Below are positions 8,223 to 16,435 of a DNA stretch of 64,000 nt, piece after piece. The stretch comes from Gemmatimonadota bacterium (lineage in GTDB: Bacteria > Gemmatimonadota > Gemmatimonadetes > Longimicrobiales > Gaopeijiaceae). The DNA is taken from contig JAPPNN010000063.1 in assembly GCA_028873815.1 (NCBI GenBank), positions 62,001 to 126,000 of the forward strand, read 5' to 3'. Under the pieces are notes generated by a model. It saw only the letters and a list, made by a program, of their open reading frames with translations, did no database searches and was not told the origin of the DNA. Every line of letters starts with the position of its first letter. Within the stretch, counting starts at the first letter, position 1. A program made the translations under genes and the position numbers.

Positions 8223-9181
8223 ACAGGCTGCGCGACGGCCTCCTCTCGCGCGGGCGCCGCAACCCGAAGGCCGAGATGCCCTTCCTGGACCATCTGGAGG
8301 AGCTGCGCTGGCGCATTCTGTGGAGCCTGGCTGCGATTGTGGCGGGGTTCGCCATCGGCTTTGCGCTGATGACGATGCTGGACGTCTGGGAAGTACTGCT
8401 CCAACCGGGTCGGGCCGTGTTCGGGGGGGAGTGGGAACCCCAGGTCCTCGCGCCCACGGACACCTTCTTCATCCTCCTCAAAGTCTCCCTTACGATCGGG
8501 CTGATCCTGGCGTCGCCCACGATCATCTACCAGACCTGGGCCTTCCTGGCCCCCGCGCTGGAAAAGCATGAGAAGAGGGCGATCATACCGGCGCTCTACA
8601 TGGGAATGGTGCTGTTTGTGGCCGGCGTCGTTCTGGCGTACTTCGTCCTGCCGATCTCGCTGCGCTTCCTTACCGGCCTCCTGACCGGGCTCGTGGAACA
8701 CAACTGGACCTTCAGTCTGTACATGGGGTTCGTGGTCAAGCTCCTGCTCGCCTTCGGCATCCTCTTCGAACTCCCCGTGGTGGTGCTGGTGCTGAGCGTG
8801 CTGGGACTGGTCACGCCCGCGTTCCTCCGGTCGAAGCGCCGGCACGCGATCGTCATTATCGCAACGCTGGCGGCGCTCCTGTCGCCGGGCGACGTGATCG
8901 TCGTCACGGTCATCATGATGGTGCCGATCTACCTCCTCTTCGAGCTCAGCATCCTCATGTCGGTGGTGATCTGGCGTCGTAGGGAGCAGCGGCAGCGCGA
9001 AACCGAGGCGGAAGCGGGCGGCGCAGTTGCCCCCGTGGACCCCGACCCGCCGCCAGGTGCCGAGCCCACCCCGTACGACCATGGTGACCCGGCCCGCGAG
9101 GGAGACGGCGACGAGTCGCACGGATCGAGCGATGCCGAAGACGATGCCGGAGGAGACCCGACTCCGGACGACGAGGAGTAG
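8219..9181 (+). CDS. tatC: TatC, twin-arginine translocase receptor
   Basis: TatC binds twin-arginine signal peptides and with TatA exports folded proteins. The 320-residue protein has the N-terminal signature FLDHLEELRWRI (22-33) with the conserved Glu28, and six predicted membrane segments up to about residue 250, including the SPTIIYQTWAF and FELPVV stretches. The last 70 residues form an acidic, low-complexity cytoplasmic tail rich in Glu, Asp and Pro, longer than in E. coli TatC (258 residues). The gene is coupled to nrdR by a 4-base overlap. Its partner tatA is 7 kb downstream rather than adjacent. Confidence 0.95.
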   Translation: MNRLRDGLLSRGRRNPKAEMPFLDHLEELRWRILWSLAAIVAGFAIGFALMTMLDVWEVLLQPGRAVFGGEWEPQVLAPTDTFFILLKVSLTIGLILASPTIIYQTWAFLAPALEKHEKRAIIPALYMGMVLFVAGVVLAYFVLPISLRFLTGLLTGLVEHNWTFSLYMGFVVKLLLAFGILFELPVVVLVLSVLGLVTPAFLRSKRRHAIVIIATLAALLSPGDVIVVTVIMMVPIYLLFELSILMSVVIWRRREQRQRETEAEAGGAVAPVDPDPPPGAEPTPYDHGDPAREGDGDESHGSSDAEDDAGGDPTPDDEE

Positions 9182-9188
9182 GGCGCTC

Positions 9189-12092
9189 GTGGGGAGGCGC
9201 GCGCTGACCAGGCTCGCCCTGGCGGGCTGCTTCCTGGCCGGTTCCGCGGCGTACGCCCCGGCATCGGCGCAGGAGCTCTCGGACTCGCTTCGCAAGGTCG
9301 TGCAGGAGAGGCTGGAAGCCCTCACCCGGCGGGTGGGCGACTCGACCGGCCTTGCCCCGCCGGATACCACCCAGGAACGAAGCAGCCTGGCGGAGATGGC
9401 GCAGGACTCGACGGTCAGGGAGCTGCTGTTGTTGCCCGGCTACGAACTGGTTCAGTACCGCAGCGAATCCGCCACCTTCGAGACGGAGTCGAGAATACTG
9501 ACGCTGTTGGGCTCGGAGGGTACGAGCGCGATCATCAACCGGGAGGGACTCGAGCTGTCGGCCGATTCGGCGCTCGTGTTCGACGAGAACACGGGACGCC
9601 TGGTGACGAGGGGCCAGGAAGCGACCTACCGGCCCGAGGAGGGTGACGAGGTGCTAACCCGCGGCATCGTCTACGATCTTGACGAGGACCGGGCCACCGC
9701 CCTCGACGCCAGGACCCAGATGAATGCGGGGATGGGAAACTGGCTGGTCCGGGGTGATTTCCCCTGGGTCAACGAGGACGTGTCCTACGGTCACGACATC
9801 ATGTTCACCAGCTGTGAGGACGAGGAGCCTCACTACCACTTCGTCGCGCGCCAGATCAAGATCCACCCGGGGGGGACGCTGGTTGCGCGGAACGTCCTGC
9901 TCTACTTCTCGGATGTGGGCGTATTCTGGCTCCCCTTCATTGCGCAAAGCACCGAGCAGGGACGCCGGTCGGGACTTCTGCCGGTCCGGTTCTCGGTCAA
10001 CGACATCGTGCGCACGTCGGGGAGCTATGCCCGCCGCATCTCCAACCTGGGCTTCTACTGGGCGATGAGCGACTACTCCGATGCCGAACTGGGGATGGAC
10101 TGGTGGAGCGGCAACTACATGGCGATGACGGGCCGCCTGCAGTACAGCTGGCTGCGCCAGTTCCTGGAGGGCAGGGCCAACTTCCGCCGCTTCTGGCGCG
10201 CCGAAGGCGGCACCGAACTGGCGTTCGACACCGACCACAGCTGGGAGATATCCGAACGGATGCAGCTGCGGCTGTCCGCCGCCTACGCGTCCAGCTCGGC
10301 CTTCGTGCGTCGCAATTCCTTCGACCCGCGCGAGGTCACGCAATCCATCGATTCGGACGGTGGGCTGAACCGGCGGTTCGACTGGGGGAATCTCTCGGTG
10401 AGCGCGAGCCGAAGGCAGTTCCTGTCGGACGACCGCGTGGAGGCGACCATGCCGACAGCCAACCTCTCGCTGTCGACGATCACGCTGCTGCCGGCCCCCT
10501 TCAACCGTGCGCGCTTCTACAACAACATGACCCTGTCGGCGTCCGGCCGCTTCTCGCGCACCATCCGCGACCTGCCGGTCCAGGATCTGTCAGAAGGTCC
10601 ATTCGAACTGGGCAAGGCGGACAGCGAGGCGTTGCGCGGCGGCTTTTCCACGACGCTGTCGGCCGGTGCTTTTTCGATCGCGCAGAACTTCGAGGTGAAC
10701 CGGAACATCCGGCGTGACCTGCCCCTGAACTTCTTCGATCCCACCATGCCGGCCGCGCGGGCCGGCATCGGCAGCGTGGGCGATCTGCAGCGGTCGATCG
10801 TCTTCCCCCAGGCTGCGGAGACGATGAACCTCAACTCCGACGATCGGACCTGGTCGACAAGCATCAACTACCAGGTGAGCCTGATCGGCTCCACCTCGAT
10901 CACGCCCCAGCTGGCGCTCTCGGGCAACGCCATCCGGTCCGACACCAGTACGGTCGGGAACGGCGGGTTCATTTCCGCGCCCAGTCGCCTGTCCTTCGGG
11001 GCCCAGCTCAAGACCGACTTCTACGGCTTCTACAATGACGATCGCCTGCGCCACAAGGTCTCGCCGACCTTCGACTACGCGTACTCGCCGGAGACCCAGC
11101 CCACCGCCATCCAGCAGGCGACCTTCGGGACGCGGGCGATCCAGCCGAAGAACGAACTCCGCTTCGGACTGACCCAAACCATCGAGGCCAAGGTGGGCGA
11201 CGAGGAGTCGGACACCACTGAGACCGGCGAACCGGAGCCCGAGTCCACGGATGGGGGTCCCCGCCGGCTGCCGCAGGCGCAAAAGGTGACGGTGCTGGCG
11301 TTGCGCACGAGCGCGGTGACCTACGACTTCGAGCAGGCCGGACAACTTGGCCACTTTACGCGCGGTTTTGCCGACAACCTGCGGATTTCCCATCAGATCA
11401 GCTCGGATTATCTGCGGGGTCTGTCGGTCTCGATGGAGCACGGAGTGTTCGACAATACCGGAGTCACCCCGGAGGGCGGCGCGCTCGGCTTCGACCCGTT
11501 TCTGTCGAACGTCAACATGTCGTTCTCCCTCAGCAACGAGTCGGCGCTGTTCCGCTGGATCCGGCGCCTTTCCGGCGAGGAAGTGGAGGATCCGCCTCCA
11601 GCCACGGACACGCAGGAGGAGGAGACGGACCCGACCGACCCCAGCGGCTTCGAGACTGCCGATCTCGGTGAGTCCACGGTCGTTCCAACCGGTGGTCGCG
11701 ACCGCGACCGGGAACAGAGTGCCCCGACTGGCGAGGTGGGCAAGTGGAATGCGTCGTTCTCCTATTCCCTCGCCCGCACTCCCGGGATGCAGACGGGGGG
11801 CAACCAGATGATCCAGGCCAACCTCAGCTTCCAGCCGACGGAGAAGTGGTCGGTGAACTGGCGGACTTCGTACGATGTGGCCGGGCGCATCTTCAATGAT
11901 CACGTGATCAGCCTGAAGCGCGACCTCCACCGCTGGGAGGCCGATTTCTCCTTCCAGCAGACGGCCACGGGCAACTGGAGCTTCGTCTTCGAAGTCGCGC
12001 TCTCCGACAACCGGGACCTCCATTTCGACTACGAGCAACGCGCCGGGGGCACCCAGGGCCCCGGGCGGTCCGGGCCCGGGCGGGGTTTCTAG
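9189..12092 (+). CDS. lptD: LptD-like LPS-assembly outer membrane protein
   Basis: LptD is the outer-membrane barrel that inserts lipopolysaccharide into the outer leaflet. The product of about 967 residues has a signal peptide (ending ASAQ), an OstA-type beta-jellyroll region with YRSESATFETES and a D-rich repeated strand pattern (about residues 75-160), and a large barrel with VLLYFSDVGVFWLPF and YGFYNDDRLRHKVSP typical of the family. The GTG at 9189, seven bases after the tatC stop, starts just before the signal peptide and is preferred; ATGs at 9132 and 9144 would overlap tatC. Two acidic low-complexity inserts occur near residues 680-700 and 800-830. It implies an outer membrane with LPS or a related lipid. 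Confidence 0.85.
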   Translation: MGRRALTRLALAGCFLAGSAAYAPASAQELSDSLRKVVQERLEALTRRVGDSTGLAPPDTTQERSSLAEMAQDSTVRELLLLPGYELVQYRSESATFETESRILTLLGSEGTSAIINREGLELSADSALVFDENTGRLVTRGQEATYRPEEGDEVLTRGIVYDLDEDRATALDARTQMNAGMGNWLVRGDFPWVNEDVSYGHDIMFTSCEDEEPHYHFVARQIKIHPGGTLVARNVLLYFSDVGVFWLPFIAQSTEQGRRSGLLPVRFSVNDIVRTSGSYARRISNLGFYWAMSDYSDAELGMDWWSGNYMAMTGRLQYSWLRQFLEGRANFRRFWRAEGGTELAFDTDHSWEISERMQLRLSAAYASSSAFVRRNSFDPREVTQSIDSDGGLNRRFDWGNLSVSASRRQFLSDDRVEATMPTANLSLSTITLLPAPFNRARFYNNMTLSASGRFSRTIRDLPVQDLSEGPFELGKADSEALRGGFSTTLSAGAFSIAQNFEVNRNIRRDLPLNFFDPTMPAARAGIGSVGDLQRSIVFPQAAETMNLNSDDRTWSTSINYQVSLIGSTSITPQLALSGNAIRSDTSTVGNGGFISAPSRLSFGAQLKTDFYGFYNDDRLRHKVSPTFDYAYSPETQPTAIQQATFGTRAIQPKNELRFGLTQTIEAKVGDEESDTTETGEPEPESTDGGPRRLPQAQKVTVLALRTSAVTYDFEQAGQLGHFTRGFADNLRISHQISSDYLRGLSVSMEHGVFDNTGVTPEGGALGFDPFLSNVNMSFSLSNESALFRWIRRLSGEEVEDPPPATDTQEEETDPTDPSGFETADLGESTVVPTGGRDRDREQSAPTGEVGKWNASFSYSLARTPGMQTGGNQMIQANLSFQPTEKWSVNWRTSYDVAGRIFNDHVISLKRDLHRWEADFSFQQTATGNWSFVFEVALSDNRDLHFDYEQRAGGTQGPGRSGPGRGF

Positions 12093-12331
12093 CCGGCGGA
12101 GGTCGTCGGCGTTCCGAATCCACCTTCGGCCTATGCACGAAGTCCCGCTGCTTCCCATGCAGGTGACGCACCGTCACCGGCAGTGGACACCCACTTGTGG
12201 GAGGTGGCGTCGTAAGTCGTTGTAGGGGCAATGGATCGGATTGTGGTACGTCGGATGCATCTGTGAATGGTCAGGGCCGCGGCCGCGTGGTGAGGTCGGT
12301 GCCCTTTCACGGCACGAAGCGAGGGGGAAGC

Positions 12332-13465
12332 ATGCGAATCTGGAAGGTGGGGATAACCGTGGCGGCCGTGCTGGCCGCAGGATGCGACGACGACTATTGG
12401 CTGCTGGCGGATCCGCCGGATGCGCCCAGGGATCTCGAGGGCTACTACTACGCCGGCGCCGTTGATCTTTCGTGGCGCCTGGGAGGAGGGTGGGACGGAG
12501 AGGCCTTCCGCGTCTACGGCAAGCGGGTGAGCGATCCGGACTACTTCTTCATTGCCGAGGTTACGAGTTGCACGGAAGGACTCTGCGTCTACCGCGACAT
12601 CAACGTCCGGGCCGAGGTCACGTACGAGTACTATGTGTCCGCCGTGAGCCTGGATACCGGAGAGGAGACGGCGAGCGACTACTCGGTCGAGGTGTATGTG
12701 CCCAGGCCGGTGCCTCCTCCGGTGCCGGATCCGGTGGAGGCAGTGGCGCTGGACAACTCCGCCTACGTGCGCTGGCACGACGGGGCGTCGGCGGAGGAGG
12801 ACTTTGCCTTCTATCGCGTCTACGTTGCGGACGGCGACAGCGAGTACCTGGTGGGTGAGACCGATTCACCGGGGTTTCTGGATTTCCTGGCCGAGAATGG
12901 ACGAACCGCGTCCTATTTCGTAACGTCGGTCGACGACCAGGGCCACGAGAGCAAAGCAAGCGAGATTGCGTCGTGCACACCGAGACCCGACTACACCGGC
13001 GAAGTCATGTACTCCTACGAGGACGTCGCCGCCAGCGCGGGCTTCCGCTTTCAGGAGGCCGACGACCTGCAGGCGGTGATGTCGGGGGACAGTCCGCACC
13101 GTCATTTCCGACTCGAATCCGATGCTGCGGGCCTGTGGCTTGCGCCGGGACCGGAAGGCCGGGTGCACCCCGAGGCGCACTGGACGTCGGCCCTCAAGTG
13201 CGGGGTCGGCTCCGACGCGGATTGCCTGTCGTGGGAACGTGCTCCGATGTCGGGTTACTCGGCGAGGCGGATGCCCCTGGACGCGGGGTTCACGTACATG
13301 TTCCAGGTCAGCGGCGACGATGGCGAAACTCGGTTCGGATCCGTCCGGGCGAGCCACCTCGGCCTGGATCAGGACGGGAACCGGCTGATCGTGTTCGACT
13401 GGGCCTACCAGACCCAGGCCGGCAACCCGAGCCTGTCTACTGCCGGCGGCACGCAGGGCTGGTAG
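12332..13465 (+). CDS. Secreted lipoprotein with two fibronectin-III-like domains
   Basis: This 377-residue protein has a clear lipobox (LAAGC, Cys18) and a strong ribosome binding site (GAGGGGGAAG) before its ATG. After the signal come two beta-sandwich-like units (about 27-125 and 130-220) with the pattern DLSWRL...FRVYGKR...YEYYVSAVS and YVRWHD...FYRVYVAD...YFVTSVDDQGHES, which is the fibronectin type III strand order. The last 140 residues resemble nothing I recognise but repeat similar beta-strand spacing. The aromatic- and Asp-rich composition suggests an exposed binding protein. Its function is unknown. It stands alone between lptD and the formiminotransferase, with 239 bases of apparently non-coding sequence upstream. 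Confidence 0.75.
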   Translation: MRIWKVGITVAAVLAAGCDDDYWLLADPPDAPRDLEGYYYAGAVDLSWRLGGGWDGEAFRVYGKRVSDPDYFFIAEVTSCTEGLCVYRDINVRAEVTYEYYVSAVSLDTGEETASDYSVEVYVPRPVPPPVPDPVEAVALDNSAYVRWHDGASAEEDFAFYRVYVADGDSEYLVGETDSPGFLDFLAENGRTASYFVTSVDDQGHESKASEIASCTPRPDYTGEVMYSYEDVAASAGFRFQEADDLQAVMSGDSPHRHFRLESDAAGLWLAPGPEGRVHPEAHWTSALKCGVGSDADCLSWERAPMSGYSARRMPLDAGFTYMFQVSGDDGETRFGSVRASHLGLDQDGNRLIVFDWAYQTQAGNPSLSTAGGTQGW

Positions 13466-13541
13466 CGAGAGCCGAACGCGGCGAGGGGTTGCTGCTGGCC
13501 GCGACCACCGTCCTACGCTGTGCACGAGGGGCGCGGGCGAC

Positions 13542-14552
13542 ATGACGGAGGTCGTGGAGACCGTTCCGAACTTCAGCGAGGGCCGTGATCCGGAGTTCGT
13601 GGCCGCGGCTGCCGCCGCTTTCACGGATGCGGGGTGCGAGGTCCTTCACACCACCATGGACCCCGATCACCACCGCTCGGTGATCACGGCGATCGGGTCG
13701 CCCGCCTCGGTGGAGGACGGTGCGGTGGCGGCGGCCGCCCTGGCGCTGGAGCGCATCGACATGCGTCGGCACCGGGGCGTCCACCCGCGCATCGGAGCGC
13801 TGGATGTGCTGCCGTTCGTGCCCCTGCACGGAATCGACATGGCGGGTGCGGCGGCGTTGGCCCACCGGGCCGCGGCCCGGATCGCCCGGCTGGGGATTCC
13901 CGTCTACCTGTACGGCGCAGCCTCGGAGCCGCGAGGCCGCGGGCTGGCGTCCGTTCGGCGCGGCGGCTTCGAGGCACTGGCGGCGGGCCCCGCGGGCGGT
14001 CGTGCCGCGGCTGACCTGCACGGACGGGGCCTTGGCCGCGCAACGGCCGGCCTGCATGAAGGGGATGTTGGCCGCGTGCCCGAGCCCAGCGCAGAGGCGC
14101 ACGGACACCTCTTTGCACACCCGACCGCTGGCGCCGCCTGTGTCGGCGCGCGTGAAGTGCTCCTTGCCTGGAACGTGGACATCGAGGGGGTGGCTCTGGC
14201 GGCGGCCCGCTGCATCGCGGCCGACGTGCGCGAGGCGGGAGGGGGCTTTGCCGGCCTGAGGGCCCTCGCGCTTCTGCTGCGCGGACAGAACCGCCTGCAG
14301 ATTGCCATGAACCTGGAGAACCCTGCGGCGACCGATCCGTTGACCGTTTTCCGGACGATCGAGCGCCGGGTTCGCGACCTTGGCGGACGCGTTGCCGGAA
14401 CCGAGGTGATCGGGATGCTCCCCGACCAGGTCCCGCCCGAGACGGCTCGCCGGATGCGGGTTCGCGACTGGTCGGAGGATCGGGTGTTGCGCCGCCGTGT
14501 GCAGTCCTACCTGGCGACACGCTCGCCGGCCGGCGTCGGCCAGGAGACGTGA
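13542..14552 (+). CDS. ftcD: Glutamate formimidoyltransferase (FTCD N-terminal type)
   Basis: This enzyme transfers the formimino group from N-formimino-glutamate to tetrahydrofolate in histidine degradation. The 336-residue product covers the formiminotransferase domain only, without the cyclodeaminase half found in the animal enzyme. Signatures are ETVPNFSEGRD (6-16), the active-site segment HPRIGALDVLPFVP with His81 (equivalent to His82 of the porcine enzyme), VYLYGAAS, and the second-subdomain segment GAREVLLAWNVDI. A stretch around 145-185 is Gly/Arg-rich and poorly conserved. No other histidine-utilisation gene is in the window. The start lies 76 bases after the previous stop. Confidence 0.85.
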   Translation: MTEVVETVPNFSEGRDPEFVAAAAAAFTDAGCEVLHTTMDPDHHRSVITAIGSPASVEDGAVAAAALALERIDMRRHRGVHPRIGALDVLPFVPLHGIDMAGAAALAHRAAARIARLGIPVYLYGAASEPRGRGLASVRRGGFEALAAGPAGGRAAADLHGRGLGRATAGLHEGDVGRVPEPSAEAHGHLFAHPTAGAACVGAREVLLAWNVDIEGVALAAARCIAADVREAGGGFAGLRALALLLRGQNRLQIAMNLENPAATDPLTVFRTIERRVRDLGGRVAGTEVIGMLPDQVPPETARRMRVRDWSEDRVLRRRVQSYLATRSPAGVGQET

Positions 14553-14673
14553 CGTCGGCACTGGTGCGGCTCGTGAATATCCGGGGGGATTCCGTCCACG
14601 GGCTGCCAACCATGCGTTTCACCTTCCCTCCCGCTACCTTTGGTCTGCAAGAGCGTCCTTCCTGCACGTGCCC

Positions 14674-15678
14674 ATGACCTACCCCCTTTCGGCCTTGCCA
14701 AAAACAACAACAGGACTTGCTGCGATCCAGGCTCCGGTAAAGGAGCGGCTGGAGAGGGTCTTTGACGAGTTGCGGACCGTCGCCGTTTCGGATTTCGACA
14801 TGGTCGAGGAGGTCAACCAATACCTCCTGAGCGTGCCCGGAAAGCTGTTTCGACCCACGCTTGTACTCCTGTCCAGCGATGTCGGCGGCAAGGCCTCCGA
14901 CGATTCGGTGACGCTGGGCGCCGTCGTGGAACTCGTGCACATGGCCACGCTTGTGCACGACGACGCGGTCGACCACTCGGTGCTGCGCCGCGGGATGCCC
15001 ACGGTGAACTCGCTCTGGACGCATCAGATCGCCATCATCATGGGCGACTACCTCTACAGCCGGGCTGTGACCGAACTGTCGCGGCTCGGCGACCTCGAAG
15101 CCATGCGGGTTCTCGCGTCGGCGGCCAACGAGATGAGCGTGGGGGAGATGCGGCAGCTTCTCTGCTACGACGACATCAGCTACTCGGAATCGGAGTACTT
15201 CAAGCTGATCTCGGCGAAGACCGCGTCGCTGATGTCCGCCGCCTGCGAAATGGGCGCGCTGGCCGGCGTGCCGGCGTTTCGGGCCCCGCTCAAACGGTTT
15301 GGGCACTGCCTGGGCATGGCTTTCCAGATCGCCGACGACATGCTGGACTACGCCGGCAGCGAAGAAGAGACGGGGAAGCCCACCGGACTGGACTTGCGCG
15401 GGCGCAAGGTGACCCTGCCTCTGGTGGGAGCGCTTCGCGAGATGACGGTCGCGGAGGTCGAGCAGGTGCAGCACATGTTCACGCTGGTCGAGCCGGGCGA
15501 CGACGAAGTGGCTGCGACCATCGGCCTTGTGCGTCGCAACGGGGGTCTGGAATACGCCCGGAGCAAGGCAAGGGAGTGCGCGGATTCAGCCCAGGCTGCA
15601 ATCGATCCGCTACCTCCCGGGCCTGCGTTGGACGCGCTCAGAGAATCCGTATTCTACGCAGTCGAACGATCGCGGTGA
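14674..15678 (+). CDS. Polyprenyl diphosphate synthase (trans-isoprenyl synthase)
   Basis: This enzyme condenses isopentenyl diphosphate into a long all-trans chain, most likely the side chain of menaquinone or another quinone. The 334-residue protein has both aspartate-rich metal motifs: HDDAVD (first motif, D96, D97, D100) followed by RRG (105-107), and QIADDMLD (second motif, D221, D222, D225). GKLFRPTLVLL (57-67) contains the diphosphate-binding arginine. The residues just before the first motif are small or aliphatic (ATLVH), which fits long-chain products rather than C15 or C20, but chain length cannot be fixed by eye. The ATG at 14674 starts 31 bases after a TACCTTTG element. Confidence 0.88.
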   Translation: MTYPLSALPKTTTGLAAIQAPVKERLERVFDELRTVAVSDFDMVEEVNQYLLSVPGKLFRPTLVLLSSDVGGKASDDSVTLGAVVELVHMATLVHDDAVDHSVLRRGMPTVNSLWTHQIAIIMGDYLYSRAVTELSRLGDLEAMRVLASAANEMSVGEMRQLLCYDDISYSESEYFKLISAKTASLMSAACEMGALAGVPAFRAPLKRFGHCLGMAFQIADDMLDYAGSEEETGKPTGLDLRGRKVTLPLVGALREMTVAEVEQVQHMFTLVEPGDDEVAATIGLVRRNGGLEYARSKARECADSAQAAIDPLPPGPALDALRESVFYAVERSR

Positions 15679-15700
15679 CGGCAATGGAGTCCCGTTAGCG

Positions 15701-15976
15701 ATGGAGCCCAACTACAAGCGCAGCATCACACGGGGGTTCTGGACGCTGGCCCTGGGCATGTTCCTCGGGGGACTCCTCACCAAGCTGGCCGAGACCTTCA
15801 TGCCGGACAGCGCGGCGCGCGCGTTCCTGACGGGATCGGTGCAAGCTTCCGTTGGCCCGTTTTCGGCCGATCTGGTGGCCGTGGCGATCACCGTCGGACC
15901 GATCTCGTTTTTCCTGAACGTCTTGACGATTGTCGGAATTGCGATCGTGGCCGTGGTGGTCCGCTGGTGGATGTAG
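15701..15976 (+). CDS. DUF4321-like small membrane protein
   Basis: This 91-residue protein has two hydrophobic segments (about 13-30 and 57-88, the latter long enough to be a hairpin or one extended helix) around a polar middle with FMPDS. The pattern TRGFWTLALGMFLGGLLTKLAETF matches my memory of DUF4321, a small membrane family often found beside prenyl synthase and tat genes. It starts 22 bases after the polyprenyl synthase stop and ends before tatA, so it is probably cotranscribed with the synthase. The function is unknown. Confidence 0.7.
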   Translation: MEPNYKRSITRGFWTLALGMFLGGLLTKLAETFMPDSAARAFLTGSVQASVGPFSADLVAVAITVGPISFFLNVLTIVGIAIVAVVVRWWM

Positions 15977-16141
15977 CGTCGCCCGGGTCCGGGCGCCGTG
16001 ATTCTGTTCCGTTTCGCCGTGATTCCGTCCGGTTTCTTTGGCGAGGCGTGGCAAAACCGTTAGGTTGTCGTTCCAGCGACTGACGGACCGAAACCGGGGA
16101 ATGCCCCCGCGCTGGGTCTCGGACAAAAGGAGATAGCGAAT

Positions 16142-16396
16142 ATGCCTTTCGGACTCGGCATGGGGGAGGCGATCGTCATCTTCCTCGTCGTGCTGCTGCT
16201 GTTCGGAGCGAAGCGGCTTCCTGAGATCGGGACCTCCCTGGGCAAGGGAATCCGCGAGTTCAAGTCTTCGGTGCGGGAGATCGAGTCATCGGTCCGCGTC
16301 GAGGGCGAACTGAAAGCGCCGCAGGATGAGGCCGCAGGCGCTCGAGTCGCAGAAGGTCAGGAGGAGGGCGCGCCGCGCCGTCTCACCACGAATTGA
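16142..16396 (+). CDS. tatA: TatA/TatE, twin-arginine translocase pore subunit
   Basis: TatA oligomerises to form the export path of the Tat system. The 84-residue protein has the short N-terminal membrane helix (8-22) ending in the invariant Phe-Gly (21-22), the amphipathic helix KRLPEIGTSLGKGIREFKSS (24-43), and a polar acidic tail. The consensus LPEIG after FG is characteristic. The ribosome binding site AAAAGGAGA lies at a normal distance before the ATG. Likely Tat substrates are not identified here. The gene is convergent with the PpiD-type gene, with 39 bases between their ends. Confidence 0.93.
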   Translation: MPFGLGMGEAIVIFLVVLLLFGAKRLPEIGTSLGKGIREFKSSVREIESSVRVEGELKAPQDEAAGARVAEGQEEGAPRRLTTN

Positions 16397-16435
16397 CCCG
16401 GGTAACCCCGGCCGGCTGGCGAAACCGCCTGCCCG

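Noticed and set aside
13684..15474. Long minus-strand open frame opposite formiminotransferase and prenyl synthase
   Set aside because: Both plus-strand genes have intact catalytic motifs in the same region. The antisense frame is low-complexity and Arg/Pro-rich.
16398..16411. CCGGG-TAAC-CCCGG hairpin between tatA and ppiD as a terminator
   Set aside because: The stem is only five pairs and no T tract follows in either direction, so support is too weak.
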